Shown here: piece after piece, positions 60,947-64,000 of the stretch
How the letters are laid out: each line of letters begins with the position of its first letter
How positions within the stretch are numbered: position 1 is the stretch's first letter
From: Xylophilus sp. GW821-FHT01B05
GTDB taxonomy: Bacteria; Pseudomonadota; Gammaproteobacteria; Burkholderiales; Burkholderiaceae_C
Assembly (NCBI GenBank): GCA_038961845.1
Contig: CP152408.1
Coordinates: forward strand, 5,208,001-5,272,000
Length of the DNA: 64,000 nucleotides
Direction: 5' to 3'
Notes under the pieces: generated by a model
Databases searched by the model: none
What the model was told of the DNA's origin: nothing
The model's input: only the letters and a program-made list of their open reading frames with translations
Made by a program: the position numbers and the translations under genes

Positions 60947-62557
60947 ATGAACGCATCAGGCCACCCACCTCGCCTCGCCGACCTGATGGCAGGCCTGTCC
61001 ATCGCAGGCTTGCTGCTGCCCGAAGCCGTGGCCTATTCGGGCATCGCCGGGCTGCCGCCGCAGGCCGGCGTGATGGCGCTCTTCGCGGGCCTGTTGGTCT
61101 ATGGCCTCTTCGGCAGCAGCCGCTTCGCGATTGTTTCTGCAACGTCATCGTCCGCCGCCGTGCTGTTTGCCGCCACCACCGCCCTCCCCGGCGTCGATGC
61201 CACGACGCGGCTGATCCTGGGCGCCGGCATCGTGCTGCTGACAGGCGTGTTCTTTGTCATCGCCGGCATTGCCAAGCTCGGGGCCGTGTCGAGCCTGATC
61301 GCCAAGCCGGTGCTGCGCGGCTTCGCGCTCGGGCTGGCGCTGACCATCGTGGTCAAGCAGTTGCCCACGGTACTGGCCGTGCAGCCGGCGCACAGCGATT
61401 TCTTCCGGCTCATCGCCGGTCTTGCCGCCGACTGGCGGCAGTGGAACCTTGCCGGTGCCGCCATGGCGCTGGTGGCGCTGCTGCTGCTGCGCAGCCTGGC
61501 CCGCTGGCGCGCGGTGCCGGCCGCGCTGCTGGTGATCGTGTGCGGCATCGCGCTCGACGTGAGCGGGCTGTGCCACGCCTGGGGCGTGGCGGCGGTCGGG
61601 CCGATCTCGCTCGACTTCTCGCACCCGCGTATGCCATCGCTTGACCGCGCCCAATGGCTGAGCCTCTGCGAACTGGCCTTTGCGATGGCATTGATCCTTT
61701 ACGCCGAATCCTATGGCTCGATCCGCACCTTTGCCCTGCGCCACGGCGACAACATGTCGGCCAACCGGGACCTGCTCGCGCTGGGCGGCGCCAACCTGCT
61801 GTCCGCGCTGTTCCAGGGCATGCCGGTGGGTGCGGGCTACTCCGCCACCTCGGCCAATGAATCGGCTGGCGCGCAGAGCCGCGCGGCCGGCCTGGTGGCG
61901 GGCGCCGTGGTGCTGGTAGCCGTGCTCACGCTGCTGCCCTGGATTGCCCACACGCCCGAGCCGCTGCTGGCCGCGATCGTGATCCATGCCGTCAGCCACA
62001 CCCTCAACCCCGCCGCCTTGCGCCCCTATTTCCAGTGGCGGCGCGACCGCCTGGTGGCCTTGGTGGCAGTGGCCGCGGTGCTGCTGCTGGGCGTGCTCGA
62101 TGGCCTGCTCGCTGCCATTGGCGTCAGCCTGTTGTTGTTGCTGCGCGGCTTCTCGCGCACCACGGTGAGCTGGCTTGGCCGCCTGGGCCAAAGCCACGAC
62201 TATGTCGACACCAGCCGCCACCCCGAAGCGGTAGTGCCCGCCGGCGTGCTGATCGCACGCCCCGAAGTGCCGCTTTTCTTTGGCAATGCGGATGCGGTGT
62301 TTGCAAGCATCCGCAGCCGGATTGCGGCAACGCCCACACTGCAGCGCATGGTGCTGAGCCTGGAAGAATCCCCCGACCTGGATGCCACCAGCATCGAAGC
62401 CCTGTGCGACTTCGCCGCCTATGTGCGCGCACGCGGCGCGCAGCTGGAACTCGCCCGCGTGAAAGACCAGGTGCGCGATCTGCTGGGCCAGGTGAACTCC
62501 CCCGACCTGCCGGCGCTGGTCTACGCGTCCTGGAGCGTGGACGACGCTATTCGGTGA
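60947..62557 (+). CDS. SulP family anion transporter with STAS domain
   Basis: 536 residues. The membrane part (about 10-400) carries AGLSIAGLLLPEAVAYSGIAG and NPAALRPYFQWRR. A C-terminal STAS domain (about 430-530) ends with the IEALCDFAAYVRARGAQLELA region. SulP proteins carry sulfate, bicarbonate or carboxylates in exchange with protons or sodium. The ATG at 60947 gives MNASGHPPRLADLM. Function not predictable; own transcription unit with the hydratase likely. Confidence 0.87.
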   Translation: MNASGHPPRLADLMAGLSIAGLLLPEAVAYSGIAGLPPQAGVMALFAGLLVYGLFGSSRFAIVSATSSSAAVLFAATTALPGVDATTRLILGAGIVLLTGVFFVIAGIAKLGAVSSLIAKPVLRGFALGLALTIVVKQLPTVLAVQPAHSDFFRLIAGLAADWRQWNLAGAAMALVALLLLRSLARWRAVPAALLVIVCGIALDVSGLCHAWGVAAVGPISLDFSHPRMPSLDRAQWLSLCELAFAMALILYAESYGSIRTFALRHGDNMSANRDLLALGGANLLSALFQGMPVGAGYSATSANESAGAQSRAAGLVAGAVVLVAVLTLLPWIAHTPEPLLAAIVIHAVSHTLNPAALRPYFQWRRDRLVALVAVAAVLLLGVLDGLLAAIGVSLLLLLRGFSRTTVSWLGRLGQSHDYVDTSRHPEAVVPAGVLIARPEVPLFFGNADAVFASIRSRIAATPTLQRMVLSLEESPDLDATSIEALCDFAAYVRARGAQLELARVKDQVRDLLGQVNSPDLPALVYASWSVDDAIR

Positions 62558-62721
62558 ACCAGTCCTTCTTTCGGCAACAGCGGTAACGAGAACTGCAGTA
62601 CTTGGTGTCGACTCACCTCTGGCGAGCACCTGTGCACCACGCCAAGGTATGCCGGATGCCTGTCAACGTTCGGCCAGACATCGCGTTGTGATGCTTTCCA
62701 CATCCATCGACAGGCTTGTCC

Positions 62722-63930
62722 ATGCTCTTCACCAGACCCGGGGCCCGCATCCTTTGTGCAACGGCCTTGGCGGCCCTGCTGGCACCTCTCGCGCAGGCGG
62801 CCTCCTTTGTCCACCCCGGGGCCTTGCATACGCAGGCAGACTTCGATCGTATGAAGAGCCGGGTGGCCGAGGGCGCGCAGCCCTGGACGGCGGGCTGGAA
62901 CCGCCTGCTGCAAAACAAGCACGCGTCCCTGAATTGGACGCCCCATCCGCAGGTGACGGTCTACCGCGGCAAGGATGGAACCCATGCCGAAAACTATGCT
63001 GCCCTGTACCAGGACGCTGCCGCAGCTTATGCACTGGCCTTGCGCTGGAAGATCAGCGGTGACACCGCCTATGCCGACAAGGCCGTGAGCATCCTCGACG
63101 CCTGGGCTGGCTCGTTGACCAGCATCGGTGGCAACTCCGACAAGTTCCTGGCGTCTGGCATCTATGGCTACCAGTTGGCCAATGCTGCAGAGATGATGCG
63201 CAGCTACCCGCAGTGGCCGGCGGAGCATCAGCAGCGCTTCCAGAAGATGATGCTGGACGTGTTCTACCCCATGAACCACGACTTCCTGGTGCGGCACAAC
63301 GGCGCCAAGATCGACCACTACTGGGCCAACTGGGATCTGGCCAATCTGGATTCCATGCTGGCGATCGGCATCCTGACCGACCGGCACGATATCTACGACG
63401 AGGCCATCAGCTACTACAAGCACGGCAAGGGCAATGGCGCGCTGGAGCAACTGGTGTGGCAGCTCTACCCGGAAGGCCTGGGCCAGGTCCAGGAAAGCGG
63501 GCGCGACCAGGGCCACAGCATGCTCGACCTGGCCTTGGTGGGCGCCTTCTGCCAGATGGCCTGGAACCAGAACGACGACCTGTTCAGCTACCAGGACAAC
63601 CGGCTGCTGCGCGGCATCGAGTACATCGCCAAGTACAACCTGGGCTATGACGTGCCCTACACGCCTTACCGCAACAGTGACGTGACACAGGACGTCATTT
63701 CCGGTGCCGGCCGCGGCGACACCCGCCCGATCTGGGAGCTGCTCTACAACCACTACGTAGTGCTGAAAGGCCTGCCCGCCCCCTACACCCGGATGTTCAC
63801 GGACAAGGTGCGCCCCGAAGGCGGTGGCGGCGACTACGGCCCCAACAGCGGGGGCTATGACCAGTTGGGCTACGGGACGCTGACCTACAGCCTGAAGCCG
63901 GTGGCGGCGGCACCAGCCCAACTGCAATAG
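62722..63930 (+). CDS. Alginate-lyase-family (PL5-like) protein
   Basis: 402 residues. A Sec leader (LCATALAALLAPLAQA) is followed by an (alpha/alpha) toroid fold with HTQADFDRMKSRVAEGAQPW, IDHYWANWDLANLDSM and GRDQGHSMLDLALVGAF. The pfam alginate-lyase group includes enzymes of unknown substrate; no alg cluster is here, so a polysaccharide lyase role is only likely. I chose the ATG at 62722 over the TTG 6 bp upstream. Confidence 0.85.
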   Translation: MLFTRPGARILCATALAALLAPLAQAASFVHPGALHTQADFDRMKSRVAEGAQPWTAGWNRLLQNKHASLNWTPHPQVTVYRGKDGTHAENYAALYQDAAAAYALALRWKISGDTAYADKAVSILDAWAGSLTSIGGNSDKFLASGIYGYQLANAAEMMRSYPQWPAEHQQRFQKMMLDVFYPMNHDFLVRHNGAKIDHYWANWDLANLDSMLAIGILTDRHDIYDEAISYYKHGKGNGALEQLVWQLYPEGLGQVQESGRDQGHSMLDLALVGAFCQMAWNQNDDLFSYQDNRLLRGIEYIAKYNLGYDVPYTPYRNSDVTQDVISGAGRGDTRPIWELLYNHYVVLKGLPAPYTRMFTDKVRPEGGGGDYGPNSGGYDQLGYGTLTYSLKPVAAAPAQLQ

Positions 63931-63958
63931 CACCAAGCTCCGTGGCCGAGGCAACAAA

Positions 63959-63990
63959 AAAGCGCTGCAACTTTTAAGCTGCAGCGCTTT
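63959..63990. terminator. Strong intrinsic terminator at the right edge
   Basis: AAAGCGCTGCA-10-TGCAGCGCTTT, perfect 11-bp arms, loop with inner CTT/AAG pairing. On the minus strand a T-run follows (plus-strand AAAAA at 63956-63960), so it would terminate a gene coming from the right; it may also serve the lyase gene. Confidence 0.75.
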
Positions 63991-64000
63991 GCTGAATATG

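Noticed and set aside
1..64000. tRNA or rRNA genes, CRISPR arrays, integrases
   Set aside because: Looked for tRNA-like cloverleaf ends, 16S/23S blocks, regularly spaced repeats and tyrosine or serine recombinase motifs; none convincing.

Overview
The window is 64 kb of GC-rich DNA with dense bacterial gene packing and overlapping ATGA junctions. It most likely comes from a member of the Burkholderiales, probably Comamonadaceae. Supporting signs are several Bug-type (TctC-like) periplasmic receptors, a hemE-priA neighbourhood, a TctDE two-component system, and a dispersed short repeat of the TATAGCT...GGCTAGAGGC type that I associate with Comamonadaceae. The family assignment is inference from gene content and repeats. 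No rRNA, tRNA, CRISPR array, integrase or intact transposase was seen.

Layout. 1-0.7 kb: edge-truncated ATPase. 0.75-8.3 kb: MocR-type regulator divergent from an amino-acid export and transamination cluster (LysE, DMT exporter, LysN-like aminotransferase, second LysE, GST, PhzF, third LysE). 8.4-11.9 kb: YceI, 4-hydroxyphenylpyruvate dioxygenase, histidine phosphatase-like protein, glyoxalase-like protein. 11.9-17.2 kb: branched-chain-type ABC transporter (LivF, LivG, an embedded OsmC, a fused LivH-LivM permease, LivK). 17.4-22.9 kb: AraC/GyrI regulator, DHA2 exporter, a small secreted protein of seven perfect 11-residue repeats, LysR regulator, D-threonine aldolase-like enzyme, RidA. 23-25.1 kb: NTF2-like protein, cyanase, small hypothetical, creatininase. 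25.3-31.6 kb: Bug receptor, HipBA toxin-antitoxin, RHH antitoxin with a truncated ParE-like toxin remnant, TctD/TctE and a TctC-like receptor. 31.8-36.8 kb: CoA-transferase, enoyl-CoA hydratase, quinone oxidoreductase, Bug receptor, GntR regulator. 36.9-43.6 kb: DsbD, MHS-type MFS carrier, LysR/PhzF pair, HemE. 43.6-44.6 kb: a 1-kb gene-free region with ordered DnaA-box-like motifs. 44.6-50 kb: PriA, AEC carrier, TsuA-like thiosulfate transporter, periplasmic sulfurtransferase. 50.3-54.1 kb: Rep/UvrD helicase, small secreted protein, outer-membrane phospholipase A. 54.3-59.5 kb: LacI regulator controlling (from operator sites) an operon of two Bug receptors, an RraA-like aldolase and a 2-hydroxyacid dehydrogenase. 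59.7-64 kb: hypothetical, hydratase, SulP carrier, alginate-lyase-family protein.

How it fits together. Most of the window is peripheral metabolism: import of organic or amino acids (five Bug/TctC receptors, one HAAT ABC system, MHS carrier), their turnover, and export of amino acids, each unit with its own regulator (MocR, AraC, LysR x2, GntR, LacI, TctDE). The core genes are hpd, hemE, priA, rep, dsbD and pldA.

The most unusual material is not protein-coding. (1) The hemE-priA spacer carries three copies of an ordered module: DnaA-box-like site, TTGATT-type AT-rich site, then TATCAACAAAGTTATCCACA-like site. The first two copies are exactly 467 bp apart, and the last two motifs are 90/90/91 bp apart in the three copies. 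It resembles a replication-origin or DnaA-titration locus. (2) A dispersed short repeat has entered three genes in frame: the MocR linker, the PriA interdomain segment and the DsbD signal peptide. (3) A different ~120-bp repeat sits at the 3' end of four genes, always in the same orientation as the gene. (4) A 103-bp MITE-like element has perfect ends and a direct flanking repeat. All were found by eye; none has been checked by alignment or database search.
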